64,000 nt of DNA, from positions 1,612,001-1,676,000 of the forward strand of contig WACJ01000515.1 of assembly GCA_008973525.1 (NCBI GenBank), in the 5' to 3' direction. The DNA is from Stenopsyche tienmushanensis. Taxonomy: Eukaryota > Arthropoda > Insecta > Trichoptera > Stenopsychidae. Position 1 is the stretch's first letter. Every line of letters begins with the position of its first letter. Of the stretch, positions 1-13,083 are shown one piece after another. The notes beneath the pieces were generated by a model that saw only the letters and a program-made list of their open reading frames with translations, was not told the origin of the DNA and ran no database searches. Made by a program: the position numbers and the translations under genes.

Positions 1-678
1 TTTATACTTCCTATAAATCATTTCACTTTGTTGAATGCCTGTAATAAATTCTTAAATTGCCGTGCGACGCTACGTGTCAAACAGTTTGCCTGTCAAACAC
101 GCTTGTCAAGCTTGAATGTACTCCACGAATGCACTCCAAATGTGTTCATCAATATTTCGGCGAAAATTTAAATTGTGATAATATACGAATAATGGTTTGC
201 CAGAATGCGAAATATTTGTGTCATATGCCCATTGAAACGAACAAAAACATCTGATTCGGTAACAGAAAACGACAGACGATGCGGTCAGTAACAATTTGTT
301 TATAAACCAGAATTCATTCTAAATATATGGCACTCTATCCAAATAAATATATTTAGCTATACATTGTATAAATATTGGCGAGCAGCTCTTAGCAGCGCGT
401 CTAATGAGCCCACGCGTCCAAGATCTAAAATTTCCAATAACCATTTTATATGCATTTTGAATGAAGTACGCAATGGACGTTTGACAATTGAAGAAGTGAC
501 TGGCGATCAACACGTTAATGAAACCAGAAAATGTTAAGGGGCAATAGATGAGCTTCTTAATCATTTTAAAAAATCGTATGAGTGCGAGATAGAAGTGAAA
601 CTTAGTTCCTAGAAAAATTAATTTTATGCATTTATCTTTTAAAATGCCTAACATCTTCAATTCGAGGCAGATTCAATT
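1..678. other. AT-rich sequence, no gene recognised
   Basis: No family, splice-site pair or RNA gene was recognised here. A 113-codon open frame lies on the minus strand at 319-660, but its composition (many I, F, K, Y) is what AT-rich DNA gives by chance and it matches nothing I know. Confidence 0.5.
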
Positions 679-904
679 GTAAATAAGCATTATTGATAGC
701 ACACAATATTCGGTCATTTCTTTGCGTATACAAATAACAAACTTCATTATTAGTCGATAAATTTGGGCTAACGATCTATACAATCGTGCGATGTGTGCGG
801 GGAAGCTCTCCGTCTCTGTCTGTCTTTGAGCTCAATGTACAACAGTGCTATTTCTGAATAGTGGAGGGGGAATCCCAGGCCCTGGGATAGTCCTCCTTTA
901 TGGG
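679..904 (-). mobile_element. piggyBac-like MITE, family A, truncated copy
   Basis: The right edge abuts a TTAA at 905-908, the target site of piggyBac-type elements. On the minus strand the sequence starts CCCATAAAGGAGGAC, then has a palindrome at 872-888 (arms ATCCCAGG and CCTGGGAT), then a stretch rich in GACAGAGACGGAGAG shared with the copies at 9401, 12657, 24000 and 53006. Homology continues through a block containing TTTATCGACTAATAATG and one containing AAATGACCGAATATT, and fades near 679. The distal end and second TTAA are missing, so the copy is truncated. It encodes nothing recognisable. Its terminal palindrome is the type shared with the copy at 9401. Confidence 0.75.
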
Positions 905-908
905 TTAA

Positions 909-3900
909 AATATTAAGTTATGTGTTTGTGTAATATATAAAAAGTGATACTGATTACTTTATATTATGTATTCACACAGTAGATTGCGCAGAAGTAGAGG
1001 CACAGCGCATGCGCGTAGCATATCTATAATACCGAGAGCATTCTATCAATTGTATTGATGATGTGCTTATTAATCAAAAATAATATATTGATTTATCATT
1101 TGAATTTGTAGGTCAAACATCTTGGATTTACATATATAGGATCACAAAAGCTTACTTGAAGAGCATGTTATCTATTCGTCAGTTGTTTCCAAGGAAATAT
1201 AACCGGAAGACGGCAGATAGATGACGTTTGGACAGATTTTCTTCTGCAATGGGTTTTATTTTTCTTGTATTGTATTGTACTCTGAATTACATATTGAATA
1301 ATCATCAAGTAATATTCTCTATTTAAAGACTTCTAGGCTTTAAAGTAGCATTAACGTTGATTTATTATTTTGTTGATATACTATCTTTAGGTTCAAATAT
1401 TCAATCGAATCTTCTGTTTGATAAAATCAATAAGTTTGCCAAGCTGAGGGCTTATGCCGCTTTATTTGTTCATCGAAAGATTGACGCACACAAATTTCGC
1501 GTTACTTCAAAAAATTGACGTCATCGGCAGTCAAATCGAGATTTTTTAAGAAGCTCGTCTTTTTGAAGGCACATCCTCGTTTGCGTATTTCAATTCATGA
1601 TTTTCTCCAGTGAAGAGCTGATGAATTCATTTGATTAGGCTACGAAGGTATACATCGCGTCTCAATGTTGGCACTCAAAGCGAACAAAAGTAAAGACCGA
1701 TTGTTTTTACAGTTTGGAAGCAATGAAATAAAAATCGGGCGCGGAAAGAATTGACTGAAGAGCTATTTTAGGTGAAATTAAGAAGAACAATGTATACAAG
1801 AAATGCAGTAAAGGTGTGAAGCAAAATGCTTGATCATCGGCTCGATTTATTTATCCAGACGTGTGTATTTTTTGGTAATAGAACGGCGTGGCGTGGATCC
1901 TCAGATCTCGACGACATGTTAATATTGACGATACTTTACAAATAAACCGTCGTAATTGAATAAACGCCATCAGGTATTAGCTATCCTCATCCGATGGACG
2001 AAGGACACGCTCCGGTGGCCCTCATTGTTAGATCTGGTGGCCACAACCACGATGCGGTTTTTCATTCAAATGCCTGCCTGTCGCTCGTCACGCGTAACCC
2101 ATTTGAGTTTACAGCACCAAATTGGATAACCCGGCTCCATTCGGACAGAAAACCACAACTTCTCCCGCTCAATCTGGAAGTCATTGATATTTACCGGTGC
2201 TTCGGAGAACTTCATCTATCCAAAATTGGTTGGTGGGCTTTAACGACCCAATGGATTCATGTGCCACATTAGCTGGAATCAATTGGTCGTTCGAGCAAAC
2301 ATGCATTCTGATCACATTGTTAAACACCCATTCTATCCATCGTCAAACGACCTTTATCCTGATATAACAGCAACCCTCTCCAAATTTATTCATTAACTTC
2401 GAATACAATAAACAAACTTATGCACATACGACAGAGAAAACACTAGACAACGATAATAACTCAATGAATAACTCCAGCACTACACCATCATCCATTGACA
2501 TCAAAAATGGCATTGAAAAATATATCTTGCAATATAAAATTAAAAATAAATCTAAACTTTATACAATATTGAACCATAAGATGAAGATAAGTTGGACCAT
2601 TCAAATTTTTTAGTATTTACTTTCAATATATATAATAATCAATATAAATTATAAGACCAAATTATTATTGGCTTAATAAATTTCAGAGCAGATTCTATTA
2701 AAATTAATCATATCACATATAAGCTTATGCGAATATTGAAAAACTCTTTATATTGGCAACCTCATGTCTCATTATCAAAACTAAGACTTTCCAACGGTTA
2801 TTGAGATTATACCCGTTATATAGAGTAATTGCTTCAGCATTTGAATTTTAAAATCTCTACCAATTTTTCATCCATTTTAATTTTATAGGATGGTCACTGC
2901 GACTTAAATCTTGACCTGAACAGAATATAAATTATTAGCAATAATATATTTTAACAGGCTGTTAGGGAAGCCATTGTCTCATTTTACAGTGTCTTTATTC
3001 ATACAATTCAAATGTACATATATAGTGACATTAGTAACACTTGATCTGGCGGTTTTTGCATAATATATAATCAATTTTACAACTTCAAATTCAATAAGCT
3101 CATACGCTCAAATTACATATGAATTCAAACAGTCTAAATTACACATTAATTTTGCATCTTTCAAGTACTCCATGGGTTTACTTTATCTTCCAGAAAGTGT
3201 TTAAACTGTACGTGATTGAGTACATGTTTTCTTATAAAAAATGTTTAGACCATCATTCATCATTTTATCGAAACTCAAATTCTTCCCGATTGTATAATAC
3301 ATTAATATTAATTTAGATATCCACAATTTTCAGAGTTATAATTCGAATCATCTACAATCGAGAAATTATTGGTCCATTAAATGCGAACAGATATTGTGAT
3401 CATTAAATAAAAGCTTTAAATATTTGAGTTATTTCAAGTCATTTTTTTTAAATTTACGCTATCGATCAAATATCGCGTAAATCAAAGCACACATATTATA
3501 AAAATATTATTTTAAGCAATCGTATCTACGTTTATACGTAATAATAAGGGCAAATAATCCTACGTCAATATCTCTAAACAGCGATCTATCTTATGCCTAT
3601 TTTTTTAATGAAAGGGCCTTGAATTAATTATTTTTTTGCAATTCATAATGCGACCAAGTTGTATTAAAATAATATTAGCAATGAAGAAAAAATAACGAGT
3701 TTACACGTGTATATATCATTGCATATATATATATATAACTTCCTTGACATTTCATGTATATGTAGATCAATGAATCTGACAGCATCTGGACCGACAGCTT
3801 AAAGAGTTCGGCTTGTAATATTACACTACCGCAATTAGATGATTGACAGTCTAGATGACATTAGCGATTTTCTAATACTCTAATGAAAATAAGGAAACGT

Positions 3901-6223
3901 ACAATTTCAGCAAATACTGCAAAAAACGCATTGCATTGCAATTCTTTGAAAGATTTTGATTGAATTTTACTATGAAAATCAATGAGATTTTAAGCCGCTT
4001 ATGTCAGATTTAATCGTTTTCGTCGACAACGTTTTCGCCATAATCCTAAATAGTTTCGTTGAGGTCTTCGCTGTTTTGTTGTGCTTATCCAAACTTCATA
4101 ATTATTTATCATGTCAAGCAAATATTTATCGATACGATCTCGACAAGATTTAATTTATGTTAGCTATTCGCATTTTTTCATCTTTGTCAATATTGGCACT
4201 ACTATCAGATGTCTGATCGATCTTCATCGCCAATTTGGTTTGGTCTATGATTTGTGCAAGAGTCGTGTGGACCGAATTCAGACAAATCAAAGAAATGTTA
4301 AAAAAAATGCTATTAATTTAAATCCAAAAATATTTTTACTTTTACCTGTTAACAGTTTTCGGTCCAATTCCTGTTCGAAGCCCTGATTTTGATCCAAATA
4401 CAACCTGATTTTTTAATCTCTAAAAAATAAATATTGAGACGATTAATTAAGTCAAACATGGCTGCCTATTAAAGACTAATTTGCTTAAAATTCTCATTTT
4501 AATAAATGGATACCACTGCATTAAAATCTCCAATCCCTGGGAAAACCTTATTTTATGATAGTTTGTTGCGATATAATATGAGGTCTCTACAATTGATAAT
4601 CCTTATTTATTTATTATTGAAATTTGTTTTAGCCTCAAACTGAGTTTAGTTTTATAAAGAAGCTTTTTTTAAAATGTGTTCAAATCAATTTTTTCCGTAC
4701 CCAAAGTCAATAAATCTAGTCCAATCCTCATTCAGGTTTCCAATAAAAGATTGCAATAAATACACATAAATATGTTGAAAGACAAAGTACATAATTAATG
4801 TGACTAATTTACATCATAAATAAAAGGTTAGTGCTTAATCAACATTGCCTATCCAAACGCCAAAAACGTGTCCAGCATCTCCCGCATTACCATTTCTTGT
4901 ACACAAATTAACATTCTATTTTCATTTTTCAAGCATATCAATTTCACAAAACCTCTAAAAAGTGGTCGAAACTCTTTTAAGGCGACCACGAAGACCTTGA
5001 TCTGCTGAAATCCACGATACTCTGTACTCGACCAAATGTCGAGATTATTACATAGGAAAAAAGTTGGAGCAATTTGCTTCCTACATATTTATAACGTTTA
5101 ATACCCCGCGCTAATACCAACACGCTTGATTAAATTACATAGCCATTCATCAACGGTTACGTGAAAATTAGAAGGTTCTATCAAAAGCGAAATATTCATA
5201 GGAACCCAATAAAAAAATGATATAATCCGATTGTGCCAAAAAGTAGCATTGTGCGATTATCAGGCTGCGGCGAAATTCAAATGCAAAACCTATAATTTTC
5301 GCGATCCTAAATCAATTATTCCAATGCGAAACCAGTTTCGGAATAAAACAATAATTTCGCAATGGTATCGCCGTAGAAAAATCAGCATTTGCGTCAAACG
5401 CTAAACGGGTTCCATCCAGGACTCTTCATTGTGCTTTCATGCTTGTCGAAAATTTGAAGAGACGATTTTTTAAAATATCTGAAGAGTGTTTGATGACTTT
5501 TTAAGCACTCTTATAAGTGAACACACTCGGATGCAGCAAATTTAAAATTCGCTTTAAGTACGCTCATTTCAATACCGGTTATTTGGCGTTAAGAATAACT
5601 ATTGTGCAAATATTATATTACTGGATTCATTGACTTCCTATTGTTTCTTGGGCAGTAGCGTACATTTTTTACAACGGCTATTTTTTTGATCAGATTCTAG
5701 CACATATTTATATTTACAAAAACGCAGAAATGTGTACAATATTAGGAGAACCAAAAAGTTATTAATATTTTGCATCAAGTATCAATATCATCAATTCCTA
5801 TTACCTTAGTTTGCATAAAGACACGGTTCAGGAAATGCATAATTTTATTACCATTAAAAAATAAGCATTGTGAATTTATTGTTTTTGCTTTGAATTACCC
5901 TTTTCCATTAATTATAAACAATATCAAGACCAAAATCGAAATTTTAGTTCTCATCCCCCTTACGCGTCTAATATCACACTCTCTAATTACTATTTGTTTA
6001 AATTACAGGTTTCCAACCTATGTTTCTAAACCCCGTTGAAACCCTGAGAGAGGTCTTGATGGTTTTTCTGTAAGATCATCAACTTATACAGGCAACTAAA
6101 AAAAATCACTATAATGCAATTTTTATTTAAATAAGAAATTCAACTTTATTAACTTGACTAGCAATGAAATAGAGAAGCCATAATGCGTATTGTGCAAATT
6201 TTTATTGACTCAGTCATAATTCA
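909..6223. other. AT-rich non-coding stretch
   Basis: No gene, RNA gene or transposase was recognised. A 92-codon plus-strand frame at 1994-2272 and a 91-codon frame at 4111-4386 match no family and have no convincing splice context. A short (AT)n tract lies at about 3723-3737. A moderately GC-richer patch around 1450-2300 is unexplained. Confidence 0.5.
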
Positions 6224-7470
6224 ATGAAACTTTCAAAACTCAAACGTTACAAACGCAAACATCAGAGACTTGATCGAACAAGACATTTTCAGCAAGTGAG
6301 CACAGCACCAATGCAAGCATCATATGAAGTCACATTGGAAATTGCTAAGCAAAAAAATCCCACACAATTGGAAAAAACTCATCAAATCCTGCATGTTGAA
6401 GATGTTGAAATTTTCTTTGGGGATTCCAGTAAAGTAAAGATGAAACAAATATCTTAGTCTAATAATAGTCGAATGAAAACAAGTTTTCACCATTGTTTTC
6501 TTTCAAGATGATGAATCAATCTTGTGTATTCAGTCGCTTCTCATCGTGAAATATGAGTTCCTAATTTGTAGTAGGCTTGAAACTACTACAAAAAGGGAAG
6601 ATATTATGGAGAAGATAAATACGTTTTTTGAGACTGGAGGATTAAAGCAGAAAAACGTTTGTGGGGTTTGTACGGATGGTGCCACCATCTATGCTTGGGT
6701 CAAAATCGGGCTTTCACAATAAAAGTAAAAGAACTAACTTCACAAGCAAGAAGAATTCACTGCATGATTCATCGGTATGTCTTTGCCAGTAAGACTCTTC
6801 AATCTTCTCTGTAAGAAGTACTTGACTCGTTGATTAAAAAACTGTGCAAAGACATGGATTCTGATCACGAAGTTCTTCTTTTCTGCACTGCAGTACCGTT
6901 AATGACAAAGCTTGGTTGAAAAGAACCTCAGGGAAAGAAAACGAATATTATCGCATTTCACAATCATCTCGGGGCGTTTCTATCCAAGCTGCAAAACTGC
7001 CGAAAAAAAATATTGGAAGGATTGGCATGTTGGAGAAACTCTGGAGTGTGAAGATGAAATAAATGAAAATTTGAATGAGGAGATTTCAAGATATCTCAAA
7101 TCCTTCAAAAACGAACTTCAGCGTTACTTCCTTGAGCTGAAAGAAGAAAAAACTACATTGACACAAAATCTAGTTTCTGCTTCCCTTGATTTAGCCATAA
7201 TTTCCGATAAATTCTTGGATTTGCGAAATGATTCCTTAACAGGTTAATGGAAAATTTCTCACACAATTCTGGTGTGGTATATATCATTCTTAGCTAAATA
7301 TGATGATGTTTGCCTTTCTAGTTTTAGTTCCATTTGTGTGTACGTATCTCTGCAAGAGTGGATTTTCAACTCTTCTTCGTTTAAAAAAAGGAAAGAAATA
7401 AATTAAATATTGAGAATGACATAAGGTTGGCGTTAATAAAAACCCACAAATTTTGAAGCTGGTTAAAGGT
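6224..7470 (+). pseudogene. hAT-superfamily transposase relic (ZBED5-like)
   Basis: This is a decayed copy of a cut-and-paste transposase of the hAT superfamily, of the BED-finger type that gave rise to vertebrate ZBED5 and GTF2IRD2-like genes. Pieces appear in the family order across frames. First comes the end of a BED zinc finger (MKLSKLKRYKRKH) followed by SYEVTLEIAKQKNP at 6224-6457. Then ETTTKREDIMEKINTFF with the conserved VCGVCTDGA catalytic-aspartate motif at 6522-6722. RRIHCMIHRYVFASKTL follows at about 6745-6800, then a block ending SDHEVLLFCTAVPL near 6900. ISRYLKSFKNELQRYF is at about 7080-7130. Last is the C-terminal dimerisation motif LLPFVCTYLCKSGFSTLLR near 7310-7385. Stops and frameshifts separate the pieces, so it cannot make a protein. 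Terminal inverted repeats and an 8-bp target duplication were not found. The hAT call is firm; the exact subfamily is inferred from memory. Confidence 0.85.
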
Positions 7471-9396
7471 TAAAAACCTATGGTTTAGATCCTTTGAACG
7501 CTCGTAACACAATAAAAATTATGATGATGTTAATTAGATAAAAACTATGAAATCAAATTGGATTTGAAATGATCAATCGAAAATATATATTGATCTTAAT
7601 CTTTGTTATAAAATTGGACACGCTTGGTCTTGTTCCATTGAATTTTTAGAGAGGTGTTATCATTTTTATCTACTTTGTATTTAACACATTGGTAATTTAG
7701 CAATGTCTTCTCAACATTTGAGTATGATAATTGACCAATTATATATTGAAGTAAATATACAGGTTTCCATTGAAAATTTATTATTATCAAGCACATAATT
7801 ATTATACATAAATTACATTTTTTTTAAATTTGCAAAAGCATTTTACTTTTTGCAGCATTATCAATAATTAGAAGGTTAGTGTGCATTTCAAAAGCAAGCA
7901 TTTTAAAGTTACACATGATATGTGCTTTCCTGTCACTAAGCCCATTTTTAATGAAAAATGCATAGAAAAATCAATTTAAACGAATGAAATTAAGCAAACG
8001 CAAACAAATCAATTGAGCTCTTGTTTATTGCCATTAGGATGCTAATCAATTATGTCGATGTACATGCCTTTGAATAGGATTCTTCTAACTGATACAAAAT
8101 AAGATTTTACAGTTCAGTTTTACATATGCATAGATGACCCCATACATCATCGATAATTTGATCGCATATAAATCATGTCGTTAAATGTGAAAATCATCGA
8201 TATTGAGCCGCGTGCCGCTTATGGTATCGATCCAACAATATATTACCGCAAATTAAAAACTAGCACAATGCTTATTCTATGGATTTCAATATAATATATT
8301 GATTCGATTGTATTGCGAAGTAAATATATCATAAGCCCAGACTGTCGCGACATTAATAGCTAGGATTCCTAAAAAGAATTCTTCAAGGAGCTCTAATAAT
8401 ATACGATGCTTATTTGCATCTCTTCGAATTTATGGATAAAACACAAATTAAAATTTAAATATTTAATTTAACCATATAATGTCAACCCCTATTGTGCAAG
8501 CAGAAATTTGCACAAAATTGCAATAATCGATTTTCGAACCCAACGTGCTATAATTTACGACCTTAAGATATAAATTACAGATTAATTTCATAACGGCAGC
8601 GCCAATTTGCATATGGATTTCCTGTATGCCATTTTAGTCCAATTTTTTATCAATTACACTCAATAAGAGAAAGCAATTAAATCTCATGAATATTCCTAAT
8701 TCGATAAGCCGAAAATAATGTATTCGAAATTTTGCAAAATCTGACAAGCTTTCAATTTTCTGCAACGTTCCTGTTTAAATAGGTAAACTGCAATGGCATG
8801 TGTTTAGTATTTTGCATTAATTAATTTTACCGTTATTCGATTGCATCACCGTCAAAATATAATGACGCAATTTCAAATCGGAGATTTTCAAATGTGCAGT
8901 GTTTAAACAAATAAATTTTAATAGTGGATTTTGTGGTTCAAGTAGTTTCCAAGAAATAGCACAATGAGCATATATTAATATATGTACATTTATGACTATG
9001 AAAAAACGTGTTCTATTGAATAATAAGCATCATATTTAAAAAAGATATCTCCTTTGTATAAAAACCCATGCTAGTCTATTCGTAAAATCTTCATATTACA
9101 GGATTTAGATGTTGATTTCCACATGTGTTTGATTTAGAATAATATTATTTGAATTTTTTTTATTAAGAAAGTATCTATAATTATGTAGTGAAACTATCAT
9201 TATTAAAAAATAAATTAATCATTATCGCAAATTAATTATTCATAGACCACTTTACTCAACTTTAGAGCTAGATTTTAGGAAAACCAGCGGTGAAATGGCA
9301 GTCAAAACGTGCCGTACCCATACATTCATCTTATTCATTTTGCCAATGGGTTTTTAATGCTTTTTCATAGTAGTTATGATTCAATTAGGGATTTTA
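7471..9396. other. AT-rich non-coding stretch
   Basis: Nothing recognisable was seen on either strand. A 66-codon minus-strand frame at 7596-7796 looks like chance. Confidence 0.5.
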
Positions 9397-9400
9397 GTAA

Positions 9401-9549
9401 CCCCTAAAGGAGTACTATCCCAGGGCCTGGGATCCCCTCCACTTTTCAGAAGAGTACTCTTATACAGTGAGCTCGGAGACAGATAGAGACATAGAGAGAA
9501 TGTAGCGCAGTTCGGGAGACTGAGACGAAGAGCTTCCCTCCTCAAAAGG
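9401..9549 (+). mobile_element. piggyBac-like MITE, family A, short complete copy
   Basis: A compact 149-bp element runs from CCCCTAAAGGAG to CTCCTCAAAAGG. It is flanked by GTAA (9397-9400, a one-base variant of TTAA) on the left and TTAA (9550-9553) on the right. The terminal repeats are imperfect: CCCCTAAAGGAG against CCTTTTGAGGAG for the reverse complement of the right end. A palindrome, ATCCCAGGGCCTGGGAT, lies at 9417-9433, exactly 16 bp inside the left target site. The interior has two copies of a GAGACAGATAGAGAC-like purine-rich motif. It is an internally deleted relative of the copies at 12657 and 24000. Confidence 0.8.
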
Positions 9550-9553
9550 TTAA

Positions 9554-12500
9554 CAATAAAAAGAATTACACAAAAATAATGTTTAATACTTCTACAAAAA
9601 AACCGTACAAAGATATTTACGTCACTGTGTCCGGATACAAATTAAGTTTAAACATAACATCTCAAAATACGCGAATATTTTTGGGTACCCTAATAATATA
9701 CAGCATCCCCTTAGCCAAATATTTATAATACGAAATGTCTTAATTTAGTCAATTTCAAATATTTTATAAATTATACACCCATGCTTAATCCTTGATATGG
9801 TGGATTTTAACCTGGATACATAGTCTGAAATACTTGATCTTATTCTATTGTATGATTTGTCTTTGAATTATTTTACGATTTAGTGATTAATATTCAACAA
9901 TGTGCAATAAAAATTATGGCCTGAGCAAGTCTTCTCATTTTAATAATCACTCATTGTTGGATCGTTAAGGCAATGATTTGATGGATGCAGTATTTGGATC
10001 ATCTTAGTATTATATTTTAGAAAATTTTGCTATTCATTTATACCATCATCATTGTGTCTTGCAATTCTATTTAAAAAATTAACGATTGGGATTTGCCACT
10101 TATTATATGACATTAACAGTATGTTTCAAATTTAAAGTATGAAAGAATTCTTATTTATAAGAAGATTCCATGACCATTCCTGGATGTAGGCGATCTCAAT
10201 AAGAGATTTTTCTAAGGATTAAATTAAAATTATTGTTGTGAATTCGATCACTTATAAGCATCTCTGCATGATTTTATTCGCCTCAGTATTTACTTTTTCA
10301 GATCTAAAAAAACATGATAAATCTTGATCAATTCTTTGAATCTGTTGTTGCAATGTGATGAAATTTTTCGTTTTTTTGAGGAAAAAAATCATCTCTTGTA
10401 ACTATTTTTAATAAGTAATTTCATAATGATGTCATGTTGTTAACCACTTGTCGCTAAGCCATCACAACAGTAAATTCTTGGCATTAAATCCACTGCAAAA
10501 ATGTTCATATTGAAATGATGTACCTCGAGCAGTATTTTGAAAATGGGTCCATCATTTATTTGCGGCAAGATCATCATACATTTGTTTCGATTTTTTTTGT
10601 GTGGAAACGTTTTTAAGTCCTCGTTTTATATCATAATTGATTAAAAGAATGCTGTAAATTATACTGTGGATCGTTGATTGCCGACCGTGGATCTTTAACA
10701 AGCAAATCAACGGCAACATATGGGAGAGGCGCTATGTTTGGAACCACTGTCTCAATTAAGATATTCTTCATGTTCTCAAATTTTTGGCTCGTGCAAAAAG
10801 TGCTTTATATCAAAAATTTAGCAGCACATCCCATATTTCTCGCTGTTGATACAATCTTTTTTTGTGCACTTTTTTCGAGCGCTAATGTATTTCGTCCGAC
10901 CAATTTCGGTTCAATTCAATTACTCCTTGCCCAATCCGCATATTTCATATTCATAGCGCGCTCCTCAATTAATTTATCTAATTAAGACATTAATTCATCG
11001 ATATTCTTCAATGGGTGTCGATAAAAAATCTCATCATATCGTAGGTCAGGAGATTAAGTTTTTACTGGCGATGAACGGTCTTTTGATGCTCGGAAGAGGT
11101 CGCAGGCAGGCGCTTTCGAAAGCTTTTGTATCAATTTGAATTATGACCCTGCGGTGGACGCAGCCTGACATATTGGCCGATTTGACCCCATCCTGGATTC
11201 GGATTTATGCCCAAGAAATCTGCATCCTCGGACGCCTGCAACCGGATAAGACGACACCGAAAAATAATTTTATGGAAACATGTGGAACTATTAATAACCA
11301 TTCTTGACCGGTTGAAATGATATCCAACTTGGAAGATTTCGCCCAATGCGAAAAAAAAAACCGCGGCATACACCTATGCATTTTTCTAAGCAAAAATATC
11401 CGACAAGGTTTTTGACCTTTACTCTTTTGACCGCGTGGACTTTTTAGGTGTGCCGAAATTTCACATGTGCCAAAGTTGTTATATTCGACTATTTTAATGT
11501 GTGAGTATTATTACGCCTCATTTCCGCACACGTAACGATCGATTATGCGCTTAATATGGGCAAGATTGCTCGCGTGGGCCTTAATCCCAACTGTAAATTT
11601 GGGGAGAAAATTGCTTTATTCTGTCCAGAAAGGCCCTCATCATGGCGTTGGACGGAACTCGAAAATTACGTCGAAAATATGAACGAAGATCTATCGGCGG
11701 ATCGATCGAATCGTTAAATCAACCGTGGCAAAACGCGGATTATATCTTTAAATCAGAAGTCTTCGATTTGTGACGGACAACCTGAGGCAGCGTGCTTAGA
11801 ACGTAGTTTTTGTGACTCATGAGCTAATTTTATTGCATTTCGGATCTAAAAAATTAACGACCAATAAATAAGATTTTGTAAAAAAATATGTGTTAATATA
11901 TACAAGAAAACGGTACAAAATCTATAAAAAATTTGTTCGATTAGTGTTTAAGCATAAGATTTTATTCATTAGAATACAAAACAATTTGCAAATAAAAGCG
12001 TGGAAATATTGCCCATCCATTTTTGTGAGAAGTTCTGCAAATTATTATCTTGTGATAAATCTCTCAGGGGATCAAATAAGATGCATTTAAATGTACCAAT
12101 ATCATCTAAGGGCATCTTGCCCTTTCTTTCGTATTAATTATGCGATTTGCTGTATCTCAAGAAATATTTAATTGTTTGTTCTATCAAATATAATTTAATT
12201 AGTCCGAGTGAAATATAATGTTGCATCACTATGGTTAATGCAATATTCGCGGTATAAATTAAATCAATTGATTTTTGATGTTAATACGTATGTGGACACA
12301 TCTGCATTGTGCGTTATTTTTACGTGTCAAAAATGACGCATAATGCAGACGTGTCTGTCAAAGCGTTAAATATTAAAGTGGGTAAATTTTAATATTGTTT
12401 GGAAGTCGTTTAAAAGATGAAGAGCAAGTTTCTGAGGCAAAGATATTCGACTTCTATGAAAAGTTTGTCTCATATCACGATGGGGAGCTGATCACAAAGA

Positions 12501-12652
12501 ACAACATAAATCAAATTTATAAAATAATTTCGATCATTTTCCAATCCTTTTTTATCATTTAAAAGTATTTCTTTCTTGTGAAAATGTAATGTATTTATCT
12601 AATTATTTTTCACGTTATTTTATAATGTGTGCTCTATGAACCTAATCGAATG
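9554..12652. other. Non-coding stretch with a GC-richer patch
   Basis: No gene was recognised. Between about 10650 and 11800 base composition is less AT-rich than the surroundings. It contains a 103-codon plus-strand frame (10674-10985) and an 80-codon minus-strand frame (11131-11373), neither of which I can assign. The patch could be a decayed element or conserved regulatory DNA; nothing in it decides between these. Confidence 0.45.
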
Positions 12653-12656
12653 CTAA

Positions 12657-13079
12657 CCCCTGAAAGAGGTAAGACACAATATTGTGTCCGAATTTCAGTG
12701 ACTCAATAAGAAAATTCTTACACGTTGAGCTCGGAAACAAATGGAGACGAAGAGTGTCTTGCACTTTGAGTTTGGAGAGAAACAGAGATGGATAGAGTAT
12801 CTTGCGTACATCGTACGACTGTATAGATCGTTAATCCAAATTTATCGACTAATAATGATATGTGAATGATAAAATGAATCGATTCCAAGTGTATTGTTTA
12901 TGTTTACTTGAAGAAATTACTTTTGTGCTATCGATAGTATTTATTTATTTATATACAAGCTTCATACATACTGCGACGGACTTGACAGATAAGTGGATTT
13001 GTACGAACGATAAGTGGTGGACATACAAATATCGCATCTAAGATCATGAAGATTTTAAATTAGCTCACTACTCAAAGGG
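12657..13079 (+). mobile_element. piggyBac-like MITE, family A, full-length copy
   Basis: This 423-bp element is flanked by CTAA (12653-12656) and TTAA (13080-13083). It starts CCCCTGAAAGAGG and ends CTACTCAAAGGG, so the outermost bases form an imperfect inverted repeat typical of piggyBac-superfamily MITEs. A perfect 16-bp palindrome, GACACAATATTGTGTC, sits at 12673-12688, 16 bp inside the left end. The interior carries the purine-rich GAGACGAAGAGTG and CAGAGATGGATAGAG motifs, the TTTATCGACTAATAATG block, and a distal block containing GCGACGGACTTGACAGATAA. It aligns along nearly its whole length with 24000-24401. No transposase is encoded. Confidence 0.85.
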
Positions 13080-13083
13080 TTAA

